From Falsiroseomonas algicola (GTDB lineage Bacteria; Pseudomonadota; Alphaproteobacteria; Acetobacterales; Acetobacteraceae): DNA of 64,000 nt. The translations under genes were made by a program, and so were the position numbers. Where the stretch lies: positions 1-64,000 of the forward strand of contig NZ_JAAIKB010000005.1 in NCBI RefSeq assembly GCF_011040385.1, given 5' to 3'. Under the pieces are notes generated by a model that was not told where the DNA came from, ran no database searches, and saw only the letters and a program-made list of their open reading frames with translations. Shown in pieces: positions 41,902 to 50,140 of this stretch (within the stretch, counting starts at the first letter, position 1; each line of letters opens with the position of its first letter).

Positions 41902-43244
41902 CGCCCGCGGAGGCGCTGGCCCATCTGCGCGAAGCGGAGGCGCGGGACGGGCGGATCGATGTCGAGCGGCGCCGCGCCCTGCTGGCGCGGCTGGCCGACA
42001 GCCTGCTGACCCATGCGGAAGCGATCGCGGCGGCGCTGGATGCCGATTATGGCGGGCGATCTCGGCTGGAGACGCTGCTGGCCGACGTGCTCTGCGCCGT
42101 CGATGCCGCGCGGTATTCGCGGCGCCACCTGCGGTCCTGGGCGAAGCCCCGGCGCGTGGCCGTGCCCTACCCCTTCTGGCCGACGCGGGCCTGGGAGGAG
42201 CCGGTGCCCAAGGGCATCATCGGCATCATGGCGCCCTGGAACTACCCGGTGCAGCTGGCCCTGGTGCCGGTGGTGGACGCCATCGCCGCCGGCAACCGCG
42301 TGGCCGTGAAACCCAGCGAGGGGACGCCCCGCTGCGCCGGCCTGATCGCCCAGGTGCTGGAGGAGGCGCTGGGCCCCGACATCGCCGCGACGGTGCAGGG
42401 CGGGCCCGATGGCGCGGCCGACTTCGCCGCCCAGCCCTGGGACCACCTGGTCTTCACCGGCGGCACCACCACGGGCCGCAAGGTGGCGGAAGCGGCGGCG
42501 CGGAACCTGGTGCCCGTCACGCTTGAACTTGGCGGCAAATGCCCGGCCGTGGTGCTGCCGGGTGCGGACCTCGCCCAGGCGGCGCGGGACATCCTGGTGG
42601 GCAAGGCGGTGAATGCCGGCCAGACCTGCGTGGCGCCCGACACGGTCCTGCTGCTGGGCCACACGCCGGAGGCCTTCGTGCAGGCCTGCCGCGCCACCGG
42701 CATCGGCCTGCCGGAGACCACGCTGGCCAATGACGCCCAGGCCGAGCGCCTGGACCGGCTGGTGGAGGGCGCGCGGCTGGAGCGCCTGGCCGCGGACGGG
42801 GCAGGGCGCCACCGCGCGATCGCGCTCGCCTTCCCGGAGCCCGACCACGCCCTGCTGCGGGAGGAGGTCTTCGGCCCGATCCTGCCCGTGCTGGCCCTGC
42901 CGGATCTGCCGGCCGCGATCCGCTGGATCACCGCCCGGCCCTCCCCGCTCGCCGTCTATCTGTTCGGCGCGACGACCGTCGAAACCAGCCTGGTTGCTGA
43001 ATCGGTTCGTTGCGGTGCCCTGATCCAGGACCGCGCCGTGGAATATGCGGCCTTCCCCGCACTGGGCTTCGGCGGCGTCGGTCATTCCGGATCCGGGCGG
43101 TATAAAGGATCCGCGGGATTCGTCGCATTTTCAATAATTCGCGCGCGGGTTGTTCACGGGAAATGGAGTCTTTCCCGTATCTTCGATGTCCCGAGAAAAA
43201 AATTCGCTCCGCAGTTGATCGAGAGGCTGGTAAGGAAGCGTTAA
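41898..43244 (+). CDS. Aldehyde dehydrogenase of the carotenoid cluster
   Basis: A 448-residue class-3-type aldehyde dehydrogenase. Catalytic Cys244 in NAGQTCVAPD and Glu210 in TLELGGK, with MAPWNYPVQLALVPV for the NAD site. Its position supports oxidation of a C30 carotenoid terminal aldehyde to the acid (CrtNc-type), before sugar addition. The C-terminal tail (about 410-448) is basic and amphipathic, as in membrane-attached class 3 enzymes, and its codons are markedly poorer in GC than the rest. Starts at GTG 41898, overlapping hpnE by 4 bases. Confidence 0.85.
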   Translation: MTPAEALAHLREAEARDGRIDVERRRALLARLADSLLTHAEAIAAALDADYGGRSRLETLLADVLCAVDAARYSRRHLRSWAKPRRVAVPYPFWPTRAWEEPVPKGIIGIMAPWNYPVQLALVPVVDAIAAGNRVAVKPSEGTPRCAGLIAQVLEEALGPDIAATVQGGPDGAADFAAQPWDHLVFTGGTTTGRKVAEAAARNLVPVTLELGGKCPAVVLPGADLAQAARDILVGKAVNAGQTCVAPDTVLLLGHTPEAFVQACRATGIGLPETTLANDAQAERLDRLVEGARLERLAADGAGRHRAIALAFPEPDHALLREEVFGPILPVLALPDLPAAIRWITARPSPLAVYLFGATTVETSLVAESVRCGALIQDRAVEYAAFPALGFGGVGHSGSGRYKGSAGFVAFSIIRARVVHGKWSLSRIFDVPRKKFAPQLIERLVRKR

Positions 43245-43262
43245 CGCTGTCAGCTTCCGTGC

Positions 43263-43892
43263 ATGATCGTATCCGGCGAGCCTGACGCGCCCATCCACAC
43301 GCAGAGGCTGCGTCTGCGTCTTCCCCAACCCGATGACGCGCAGGCACTGGCCGGTCTCATGGCGCCGGAGGTGAGTGCGCGCCTGGCCTCCTGGCCCGCC
43401 AGCCTGGCGCCGGAGGTGGCGGCGCAGCGCCTGACGGAGGCCCGCGGCGCCGCCATGGCCGGCCGGGCGCTGCCTCTGGTGATCGAGCGGCTGTCCGACC
43501 AGGCGGTGATCGGCTGGATCAGCGCCACGAGGGCCGAGCTGGACCCCAACCGCGCCATCCTGACCTACTGGCTGGGCTCCGCCCATCACGGCCAGGGATA
43601 CATGCGCGAAGCGGCCCCGGCTGCGCTGGCCGCCGCCTTCGCGCGGCTCGGCGTCGCGGAGGTGCGCGCCGCCGTGCAATGCGACAACGAAGCCTCCCGC
43701 GCCGTGTTGCAGGGCCTTGGCATGATGCGGCTGGAACTTGGCAGTATCTGGTGCAGTGCCCGGGGGCGCGAGGAAGCCTGCGAGTGGTGGGGTGTCGCGC
43801 GCCCGGTGGAGGAAGCGCCCGCCGCTTCCCTTCCCGCGGTCCTGCCGACGCTGGCCGTCGCGGTCCCCGCCCTGCAGGTGGCGGCGCAGTAG
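43263..43892 (+). CDS. GNAT-family N-acetyltransferase (RimJ-like)
   Basis: A 209-residue acetyltransferase of the RimJ/RimL type, with IHTQRLRLRLPQPDDAQ at the N-terminus and the acetyl-CoA site YWLGSAHHGQGYMREAAPAAL. DNEASRAVLQGLGM is the typical later helix. The substrate, a protein N-terminus or small amine, is not predictable. It starts 18 bases after the carotenoid cluster and may be read from the same transcript. Just upstream of the tRNA-Leu gene. Confidence 0.82.
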   Translation: MIVSGEPDAPIHTQRLRLRLPQPDDAQALAGLMAPEVSARLASWPASLAPEVAAQRLTEARGAAMAGRALPLVIERLSDQAVIGWISATRAELDPNRAILTYWLGSAHHGQGYMREAAPAALAAAFARLGVAEVRAAVQCDNEASRAVLQGLGMMRLELGSIWCSARGREEACEWWGVARPVEEAPAASLPAVLPTLAVAVPALQVAAQ

Positions 43893-43937
43893 CCGCCCCT
43901 GGCCGAGCCGCGGCCGCACCGCCATAATCAGCACCGC

Positions 43938-44019
43938 GCGGGCGTGCCGGAACGGTAGACGGAAGGGTCTTAAAAACCCTCGGCCTTTGGCCATGCGGGT
44001 TCGATCCCCGCCGCCCGCA
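43938..44019 (+). tRNA. tRNA-Leu (anticodon UAA)
   Basis: An 82-base cloverleaf: acceptor GCGGGCG pairing with CGCCCGC, D arm CCG/CGG, anticodon stem AGGGT/ACCCT with loop CTTAAAA (anticodon TAA), a long variable arm (GGCC-TTT-GGCC) as expected for leucine, and T arm GCGGG-TTCGATC-CCCGC. The discriminator is A and CCA is not encoded. Confidence 0.95.
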
Positions 44020-44040
44020 TAAATGCGGTGCCCTCAAGCG

Positions 44041-44252
44041 CCGGGCGGCCCCTCCGGGGCCTTGGCTCGCCGGACTGCCGGCGGGCCGCCTTCGCGGCCT
44101 CGGCGCGCGATGCGCGCCGCCCTTTGCGGACCCTCAGACGGCGGGCGCGGCCTCCGGCCGCTTGCCTTCGCGCCCTGCACGGTGTGTGCGGGCGGCGATG
44201 CTGGCCTGGGCGCGGGCCGCCTTCGCGGCCTCGGCGCGCGATGCGCGCCGCT
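44041..44252. repeat. Hairpin-rich gap with a perfect 40-bp direct repeat, next to tRNA-Leu
   Basis: Positions 44081-44120 and 44212-44251 are identical over 40 bases, 131 bases apart. Each copy holds two hairpins (GGCCGC-CTTC-GCGGCC and GGCGCGC-GAT-GCGCGCC). Further short-loop hairpins fill the rest. No open frame here looks like a protein. It resembles, in style, the other intergenic hairpin repeats of this window. Confidence 0.75.
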
Positions 44253-44308
44253 GTTTCCGGTGGCGGGGGCGCGTTCGTTCCGCGCGGTGTGGGGGTGGCG
44301 CCTGCCGC

Positions 44309-45217
44309 CTACCCCAGCCGCGCGAAGGTCAGCTCGTGCTTGTTGTGGGCGCTGTGGAAGACGACCGCGCCGGGGATGGCGGCGAAGGCCTCGGCGGCCT
44401 CGTGGTCGGTCTCGCCCTGGAACTTGATGGTGCAGACCAGGTTGCGCGCCGCATCGGCCTCGATCCAGCGCCGCACCAGCGCCAGCAGGCGCGCGGGGTA
44501 GCAGATGACGTCGCTGAACAGCCAATCCACCTTCGGCTCCGTCCGCGGGTCGAGCCCGAAGGCGCTTTCCGCCCGCACCGTCACGCCGCGCATCGCGGCC
44601 ACGCCCGGGTCCATCGCCGCCTTGTCGACGGCGGCCACCTGCGCGCCGAGCCTCGCCAGCACCCAGGTCCAGCCCCCCGGCGCGGCGCCGAGGTCGAGGC
44701 ACCGGTCGCCCGGCCCCGGATAGCGGCCGAGCCGGGTCAGCGCCTCCCACAGCTTGAGGTAGGCGCGCGACGGGGGGCCTTCCTTGTCCTCGACGAAGGC
44801 GACCTCCCCGTTCACGAAGGGGCTGGTCTTGGTGGGGGAGGCCAGCATCCGGTCCGGCGCCAGCAGCGTCCAGGCGCCGAGATGCCCGGTCGGCGCCGGC
44901 TCCGGGAAGGCCAGCGGCCGCGCCTTCACCGGCGGCAGGCGTTCCGTGATCAGCGTGCTGCGGCGGTGATGCGCCGCCGCGTAGCACGCCCAGTTCCGCT
45001 GGATGGCCCGCAGCGCATCGGCGCCTGCCTTGACGGAGGGCACGGCGATCTCCGCCGGCGCCGTCCAGCATTCCAGCGCCCAGGCCGCATGCGCCGGCGG
45101 GTCGGGCGACAGCGCGAGCCTGCCATGCCAGGCGGTGACGCGTCGGCGCGCGCGGCGCAACTCCTCCGCCAGTTCGGCCTCGAAGCCCTCGGCCGCCAGA
45201 TAGGCGCTGGCGATCAC
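44309..45217 (-). CDS. RlmM/FtsJ-like rRNA 2'-O-methyltransferase
   Basis: A 302-residue SAM-dependent methyltransferase. The SAM motif is CLDLGAAPGGWTWVLARLGAQVAAVDKA, followed by VDWLFSDVICYPARLL (catalytic Asp region) and a Lys in CTIKFQGETDHEA, giving the K-D-K-E type tetrad of FtsJ-like 2'-O-methylases. The N-terminal half resembles the RNA-binding part of RlmM, which methylates 23S rRNA C2498. GTG 45217 is the start, overlapping the DUF423 stop by 4 bases. Exact rRNA target inferred. Confidence 0.8.
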   Translation of the reverse strand: MIASAYLAAEGFEAELAEELRRARRRVTAWHGRLALSPDPPAHAAWALECWTAPAEIAVPSVKAGADALRAIQRNWACYAAAHHRRSTLITERLPPVKARPLAFPEPAPTGHLGAWTLLAPDRMLASPTKTSPFVNGEVAFVEDKEGPPSRAYLKLWEALTRLGRYPGPGDRCLDLGAAPGGWTWVLARLGAQVAAVDKAAMDPGVAAMRGVTVRAESAFGLDPRTEPKVDWLFSDVICYPARLLALVRRWIEADAARNLVCTIKFQGETDHEAAEAFAAIPGAVVFHSAHNKHELTFARLG

Positions 45218-45576
45218 TTCTGGGGCGCCAGCGCGGCGGCCGCGGCCAGGATGCCCCAGCCCACCAGCAGCACCGTGCCGCCCAGCGGCGTGACCAGGCC
45301 GAGCGAGGTGTCCGTCAGCGCCCGCAGATAGACGCCGCCGCAGAAGGCGATGGTCCCGGCCGCGAAGCACCCGGCGGCGATGTGCACCAGGCGCCCGCGC
45401 CGCCGCTCTGCCAGCAGCCCCGCGCCGAGCAGCGCCAGCGCGTGCCAGGCCTGGAGCGAGGCGCCCGTCGTCGCCAGCGCCGCGCGCTCCGGCGCCAGCC
45501 CATGCGAGGCATAGGCCGCCATCGCCACCGCGATGAGGCCCGACAGCGCCCCGAACACCATCCACATCCGTGCCAT
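45214..45576 (-). CDS. DUF423 membrane protein
   Basis: A 120-residue inner-membrane protein with four hydrophobic helices. MVFGALSGLIAVAMAAYASHGL at the start, QAWHALALLG and FCGGVYLRALT are DUF423 hallmarks. Function unknown in the family. It is translated between endonuclease V (9-base gap) and the rRNA methylase (4-base overlap), so it belongs to one minus-strand operon. Confidence 0.88.
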   Translation of the reverse strand: MARMWMVFGALSGLIAVAMAAYASHGLAPERAALATTGASLQAWHALALLGAGLLAERRRGRLVHIAAGCFAAGTIAFCGGVYLRALTDTSLGLVTPLGGTVLLVGWGILAAAAALAPQK

Positions 45577-45585
45577 GGCCGGGGA

Positions 45586-46272
45586 TTACCCCGCGGCCGC
45601 CGCCGCCGCCAGCCGAACCCGCGCGGCCTCCTCATGCGCCAGCCGCGTCGGCTCCGGCAGGCGCCGGCCGCGCAGCGTGCGCTCCACCCAGGCGATCGCC
45701 GTCTCCAGCGAGACGCGATGCCCGACCGAGACATAGAGCGGATTGGCCCCCCGCCGCGTGCGCAGCGCCATGCCGAGCACGCGCCCCTTCCAGACCAGTG
45801 GCGCCCGCGCGCCGGGCGTGTCGGGGAAGTCGCCCTCCACCGTGCCGCGCAGCACAGATTTCGCGACGCCGATGGTCGGCACATCCAGCACCACGCCGAG
45901 ATGGCTGGCCACGCCGAGGCCCTTGGGGTGCGCGATGCCATGTCCATCGACGAGGATCAAATCCGGCTTCACCGGCAGCTGCGCGAAGGCGCGCGCCAGC
46001 ACCGGTACCTCCCGGAAGCCGAGCAGCCCCGGGATGTAGGGCAGGCCGCCCGACCGGCTGGCGCCGCCGGCGCCGATCGGCGCCAGTGTCGCGACGTCCA
46101 GCGCCACCATCGCCGCATGCACCGTCCGCGTCGGGTCGAAGCGCATCGAGGATGCATCGGCGCCGCCCAGCACCCGCACGGGGCCGAGCGCATCCTCCGT
46201 CACCACAAGCGCCGCGAGGTCGGGCTGGAGGCGCAGCGCCTCCGCGGCGGTCGCGGGCTCGGGTGGTGTCGT
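45586..46272 (-). CDS. nfi: Endonuclease V (deoxyinosine repair)
   Basis: Cuts DNA one base 3' to deoxyinosine to start repair of deaminated adenine. Metal ligands are visible: Asp in GGADASS, Glu in PGLLGFREVPVL, Asp in LILVDGHGIAHPKG; also SHLGVVLDVPTIGVAKS and GHRVSLETAI. The start is unusual. The first standard codon in frame is GTG at 46206, but coding similarity to the family N-terminus (AEALRLQPDLAALVV) continues upstream. A strong AAGGAGGGG ribosome site at about 46276-46284 stands just before an in-frame ACG at 46272, which I use as a tentative start (228 residues). Otherwise the protein has 206. Confidence 0.82.
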   Translation of the reverse strand, partial: TTPPEPATAAEALRLQPDLAALVVTEDALGPVRVLGGADASSMRFDPTRTVHAAMVALDVATLAPIGAGGASRSGGLPYIPGLLGFREVPVLARAFAQLPVKPDLILVDGHGIAHPKGLGVASHLGVVLDVPTIGVAKSVLRGTVEGDFPDTPGARAPLVWKGRVLGMALRTRRGANPLYVSVGHRVSLETAIAWVERTLRGRRLPEPTRLAHEEAARVRLAAAAAAG

Positions 46273-46282
46273 GACCCCCTCC

Positions 46283-47176
46283 TTACGCTTCGCCGGGCGC
46301 CACGATGTGGGTGGTGATCTCCATCACGCCCTCCAGCCCCGCGACGCAGACATCGCCGGGCTTCAGGTAGAGTTCCGCCGCGTTGGGCTGGCCGATCGCG
46401 GTGCCGCGCGGCGCGCCCGTCGCGATTACGTCCCCGGCCTCGAAGGGCATGAAGCGGGAGAAATGGGCGATGATGCCCTCGATCCGGTGGATGTATTCGT
46501 CGGTGTTCACGCGCAGCCGCTGCTGGCCGTTCACCACGCAGGTCAGCCACAAATCGTAGGGATCCGCGATCTCCGCCAGCGGCACGGCATAGGGGCCGAC
46601 CGGCGTGAAGCCCGGCATGTTCTTCGAGACCCAGAACTTGGTGCCGAGCTGCACCTCCTGCTTCTGGATCTCCCGCGCCGTCAGGTCGTTCAGCACCGTC
46701 ACGGCGCCGACATAGTCCCGCGCCTTCTCGCGCGGCACCTGGAAGGCGCGCTTCGTGACGATGAAGGCGAGCTCCGGCTCGTAGTCGAAGGTCGTGATGC
46801 CCTCCGGCCGCACCACGCGCGCGCCATCGCCGACCAGCGTCTCCGTCAGCTTCACGAAGCTCGTCGGCTCCTTCGGGTCCTCCAGCAGCATGCCCTTCGC
46901 GGCGAGTTCCGCGCGGTGCACCTTGCTGTTCTTGCCGACGCAGAAGATCTTTCCCGGGTTGGTGATGGGCGGCAGCACGTGGCAGGAGGCGAGCGGCAGC
47001 GCGACCTTCGCGCCCTCGATGATCGTCCGCAGTTCCCCGACGGGCAGCGCCAGCGCGCGCAGCATGTCCCAGTCGCCGCCGAGCGCCGCCGTCAGGTCCA
47101 GCATCGTCTCGCCACGCACGGCGCCGAGCCGCGGCCGCACATCGCCGCGGGAGAGGAAAGTCGCCAGTCGGATCAT
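46283..47176 (-). CDS. Fumarylacetoacetate hydrolase-family protein
   Basis: A 297-residue FAH-fold enzyme. Metal ligands lie in FDYEPELAFIV (two Glu) and the Asp of TVLNDLTARE; GTKFWVSKNMPGFTPVGPYAVP and GDVIATGAPRGTA are family blocks. Members hydrolyse or decarboxylate acylpyruvates and related diketo acids. It follows a Bug binding-protein gene by 10 bases, so a transported organic acid may be its substrate (inference). The stop is close to the endonuclease V ribosome site, so it is probably in one transcript with it. Confidence 0.88.
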   Translation of the reverse strand: MIRLATFLSRGDVRPRLGAVRGETMLDLTAALGGDWDMLRALALPVGELRTIIEGAKVALPLASCHVLPPITNPGKIFCVGKNSKVHRAELAAKGMLLEDPKEPTSFVKLTETLVGDGARVVRPEGITTFDYEPELAFIVTKRAFQVPREKARDYVGAVTVLNDLTAREIQKQEVQLGTKFWVSKNMPGFTPVGPYAVPLAEIADPYDLWLTCVVNGQQRLRVNTDEYIHRIEGIIAHFSRFMPFEAGDVIATGAPRGTAIGQPNAAELYLKPGDVCVAGLEGVMEITTHIVAPGEA

Positions 47177-47186
47177 GGAAGAAGGC

Positions 47187-48164
47187 CTATTCCAGGGTGA
47201 TGTTGCGTTCGCGGACCACGCGCTGCCACTTCGCGATGTCCTGGTCGATGAAGGCGGCGAAGGCGTCGGGCGTCATCGGCTCCGGCTCCGCGCCCAGCGT
47301 CGCCATGCGCTCTTTCGTGGAGGCCAGCGACAGGGCGCGCGACGCCTCCTGCGCGATGCGCTGCGTCACGGAAGCGGGCACGCCCTTCGGCGCGAAGAGG
47401 CCGAACCAGCCGACGGCCGCGTAGCCCGGCAGCCCCGTGGTGCTGGCCGCCGGCACGCCGGGCAGCAGCGCGGTCGGGCGTTCCGACGTCACCGCCAGGT
47501 TCACGACCTGGTTGGCGGCCACCGCGGAGGCCACGGTCTGCGGCGGCGCGAACATCAAATGGATGCGCCCTGCCACCAGATCCGTCAGCGCGGGACCGGT
47601 GCCGCGATAGGGCACGTGCAGCATCTCGATCCCCGCCATGGAGGCGAAGAGCTCCGCGGCGAGATGGCTCGCGGCGCCCGTGCCGCTGCTGCCGAAGGTG
47701 AAGTGCCCCGGCCGCGCCTTGGCGAGCGCGATCAGCTCGCCCACGTTGCGCGCCCCGACGCCGGGATGCATGGCGATGACATAGGCGGGGGCGGCGATCA
47801 GCGTGATGGGCGTGAGTTCGTCGCGCACCGCGAAGACCTTGTCACCCCCCGGCCCCGCAAGCCCCATGATCCCGCCGGTCGAGGTCACCATCAGCGTGTG
47901 CCCGTCCGGCTGCGCGCGCTGCACCATCTGCAGCCCGATCCGCCCCGCCCCGCCGCCGCGATTCTCGACGACAACGGATTGCCGCCAGGATTCTTGAAAG
48001 TGCTGGCCAAGGATGCGCGCCAGCACATCCGTGCCGCCGCCCGGCGGGAAGGGCACCACGATGGTGACGGTGCGCGTGGGAAAGGCCGCATCCTGCGCGC
48101 GGGTGAGCCCCGGCAAGGCCAGGCCCGCGCCAAGCGTGGCCAGCAGCGTCCTGCGCGTCGTCAT
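47187..48164 (-). CDS. Bug-family (TctC-type) solute-binding protein
   Basis: A 325-residue periplasmic receptor with a twin-arginine-like signal (TTRRTLLATLGAGLALPGLTRAQ). The mature start PTRTVTIVVPFPPGGGTDVLARIL, VVENRGGGAGRIG and VPYRGTGPALTDLVAGRIHLMF are Bug features. The start ATG 48164 follows a GGAGGAAAG ribosome site. No TctAB genes adjoin. The FAH-family gene next door suggests a carboxylate or acylpyruvate-type ligand. The ligand cannot be read from the sequence. Confidence 0.9.
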   Translation of the reverse strand: MTTRRTLLATLGAGLALPGLTRAQDAAFPTRTVTIVVPFPPGGGTDVLARILGQHFQESWRQSVVVENRGGGAGRIGLQMVQRAQPDGHTLMVTSTGGIMGLAGPGGDKVFAVRDELTPITLIAAPAYVIAMHPGVGARNVGELIALAKARPGHFTFGSSGTGAASHLAAELFASMAGIEMLHVPYRGTGPALTDLVAGRIHLMFAPPQTVASAVAANQVVNLAVTSERPTALLPGVPAASTTGLPGYAAVGWFGLFAPKGVPASVTQRIAQEASRALSLASTKERMATLGAEPEPMTPDAFAAFIDQDIAKWQRVVRERNITLE

Positions 48165-48280
48165 CAATCTTTCCTCCTCGGCGGGATAATCTCTTCGCAT
48201 GGGGCGAGGGATGGGCCAAGGGGGTGACGCCCCTCCAGCCCCGCCCTACAAGTTTCGCCGCCTCGGAGGAGAACCCCGCC

Positions 48281-48904
48281 ATGAAGCTCTACTACTCGCC
48301 CGGCGCCTGCTCGATGGGCATCCACATCATCCTCGAGGAGCTGGGCAAGCCCTATGAGCTGTCGCTGGTCGCGCTGAAGGATGGCGCGCAGCACAAGCCG
48401 GAATTCATGGCGGTGAACCCGAAGTCGAAGGTCCCCGCGCTGGATCGCGGCGATGGCAAGGTGCTGACGGAATTCCCGGTCATCGCCTGGTGGCTGGCGA
48501 AGTCGAACCCGACGGCCGCGCTGATCCCGACCGACCTGGAAGGGGAGGCGCGGTGCCTCGAGCTGCTGGACTATGTCTGCGGCACCATCCACCCGCAGGC
48601 CTTCACCCGCCAGTTCCGCCCCGCCCTCTACACGCTGCGGGAGGAGGACTTCCCGAAATCGGTCGAGCAGGGCAAGGCGAATGCCGACAAGTATTTCGCG
48701 ACGCTGGAGAAGGGCTGGGCCGGCGGGACCTACCTGCTGCCCTCCGGCTATTCCGTCGCCGATGCCGCGCTGTTCTTCGTGGAATACTGGGCGGTGAAGC
48801 GCTCCGGCCTCACGCTGCCGCCGCGCCTCGCGGCGCATCTCGCGGCCATGCTGGCGCGGCCGGCGGTGCAGCGGGCGCTGACGCAGGAAGGCCTGGCGCT
48901 GTAA
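48281..48904 (+). CDS. Glutathione S-transferase
   Basis: A 207-residue GST. The thioredoxin-like N-terminus starts MKLYYSPGACSMGIHIILEE, the beta-class type with a Cys near residue 10 and a Ser/Tyr that activates glutathione; the cis-Pro is in SKVPALD, then the helical domain with PSGYSVADAALFFVEYW. It conjugates or isomerises electrophiles with glutathione. ATG 48281 is the start, with a GGAGGAG site. Four bases plus a short spacer separate it from a second GST-like gene on the same strand. Confidence 0.88.
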   Translation: MKLYYSPGACSMGIHIILEELGKPYELSLVALKDGAQHKPEFMAVNPKSKVPALDRGDGKVLTEFPVIAWWLAKSNPTAALIPTDLEGEARCLELLDYVCGTIHPQAFTRQFRPALYTLREEDFPKSVEQGKANADKYFATLEKGWAGGTYLLPSGYSVADAALFFVEYWAVKRSGLTLPPRLAAHLAAMLARPAVQRALTQEGLAL

Positions 48905-48914
48905 GGGGGCGGTG

Positions 48915-49556
48915 ATGAGCACCCCCATCCTCTGGACCTCGACCAACTCCTCCGGCTCCATCGCCCACCAGGCGGCGCGGGTGTCGGGGTTGTCGATCGA
49001 GGTGCGGTTCATCTCGATCCGCGCCGGTGACGTCCGGAAGCCCGACTACCTCGCCATCAATCCGAAGGGGGAGGTGCCGGCGCTGCAACTGCCGGATGGC
49101 ACCGTCATCACGGAGATCCCCGCGGTGATCTTCTGGCTGGCGGAAGCGGCGCCCGACAGCGGCCTGCTGCCGGCCGGTCCCTCGGGCCGGGCCAAGGGGA
49201 TGGAATGGCTGGCCTGGTGCCATTGGACCATGGGGCGGCACTTCAACCCGGCCTTCGGCCCGCTGCGCTTCGCCGGCGGCAACGAGGCCGCGGGGAATGC
49301 GGTGCGCGCCGCGGCGCTGGTCCGGGCGAAGGAAGCGCTGGCCTTCGCGGATGCGGCGGTGAGGCGGGGCGGCGGCACGCTTTGCGGCACCGACCAGCCC
49401 TGCGGCGCCGACATCTTCCTGGCGGCGCTGGTCGGCTTCGCGGGGTTCCTCAAGATCGACATCAGCGACCTGCCGGCGCTCGGGGCGCTGCGCGATTCCG
49501 TCGCGGCGATGCCGGGCGTCGCGGCCGCGATCGCGCGCGAAGCAGCACAAGGATAG
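48915..49556 (+). CDS. Second glutathione S-transferase-like protein
   Basis: A 213-residue GST-fold protein. SIAHQAARVSGLSIEVRFISI, then PDYLAINPKGEVPALQLPDGTVITEIPAVIFWLAE give the N-terminal domain, with cis-Pro in GEVPAL. The catalytic region reads TNSSGSIAH rather than a YSPxxCS motif, so the glutathione-activating residue would be a Ser. Start at ATG 48915; a GTG at 48912 is possible. Adjacent to the first GST gene and probably co-transcribed. Substrate is unknown. Confidence 0.82.
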   Translation: MSTPILWTSTNSSGSIAHQAARVSGLSIEVRFISIRAGDVRKPDYLAINPKGEVPALQLPDGTVITEIPAVIFWLAEAAPDSGLLPAGPSGRAKGMEWLAWCHWTMGRHFNPAFGPLRFAGGNEAAGNAVRAAALVRAKEALAFADAAVRRGGGTLCGTDQPCGADIFLAALVGFAGFLKIDISDLPALGALRDSVAAMPGVAAAIAREAAQG

Positions 49557-49558
49557 CC

Positions 49559-50137
49559 ATGACGGGCCTCACCCCCACCACCTTCTGGTTCCTCCGTCAT
49601 GGGGAGACCGACTGGAACGCCCAGGGGCTGTCCCAGGGCCGCACCGACATCCCGCTGAACAGCGTCGGCCTGGCGCAGGCGCGGCGCGCGGCGCGCACGC
49701 TGGCCCCCCTGCCCATCAAGACCATCGTCGCCTCCCCCCTGCTGCGCGCGCGCCGCACGGCGGAGATCGCGGCGGAGGCGCTGGGCCTTCCCGTCAGCCT
49801 CGACCCCGACCTCCAGGAGGTGAATTTCGGGGAGCAGGAAGGCCAGCCCATGGGCGACTGGTACGATGACTGGATCGCCGGGGACTACACGCCAGCGGGC
49901 GCCGAGACCTTCGCCGGACTCCGCGCCCGCACGGTGCGCGGCATCAATGCGGCGCTGGCGCATCCCGGCCCGGTGCTGGTGGTGGCGCATGGCGCGCTGT
50001 TCCGCGCGCTGCGCATGGAGGCGGGGCTGGAGGCCAATGTCCGCACCCCCAACGCCCTGCCGCTGCTGATGGAACCGCCCAGGCCGGGCGAGGCCGCCTG
50101 GACCATCACGCCGGCGGTGCTGGCGCCCGACGAGTAA
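49559..50137 (+). CDS. Histidine phosphatase (phosphoglycerate-mutase-like)
   Basis: A 192-residue phosphatase of the histidine phosphatase superfamily. The phospho-accepting His is in FLRHGETDWNAQG (about residue 14), the two Arg in SPLLRARRTAEI, a conserved Glu in LQEVNFGEQEG and the second His in VVAHGALFRAL. Such enzymes remove phosphate from sugar phosphates, PGM-like metabolites or cobalamin intermediates (CobC). It starts 2 bases after the GST gene. Function cannot be fixed without a search. Confidence 0.85.
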   Translation: MTGLTPTTFWFLRHGETDWNAQGLSQGRTDIPLNSVGLAQARRAARTLAPLPIKTIVASPLLRARRTAEIAAEALGLPVSLDPDLQEVNFGEQEGQPMGDWYDDWIAGDYTPAGAETFAGLRARTVRGINAALAHPGPVLVVAHGALFRALRMEAGLEANVRTPNALPLLMEPPRPGEAAWTITPAVLAPDE

Positions 50138-50140
50138 TCC

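Noticed and set aside
44081-44251. The 40-bp repeat pair as a CRISPR array
   Set aside because: Only two copies, spacing of 91 bases between them, internal hairpins, and no cas genes nearby.
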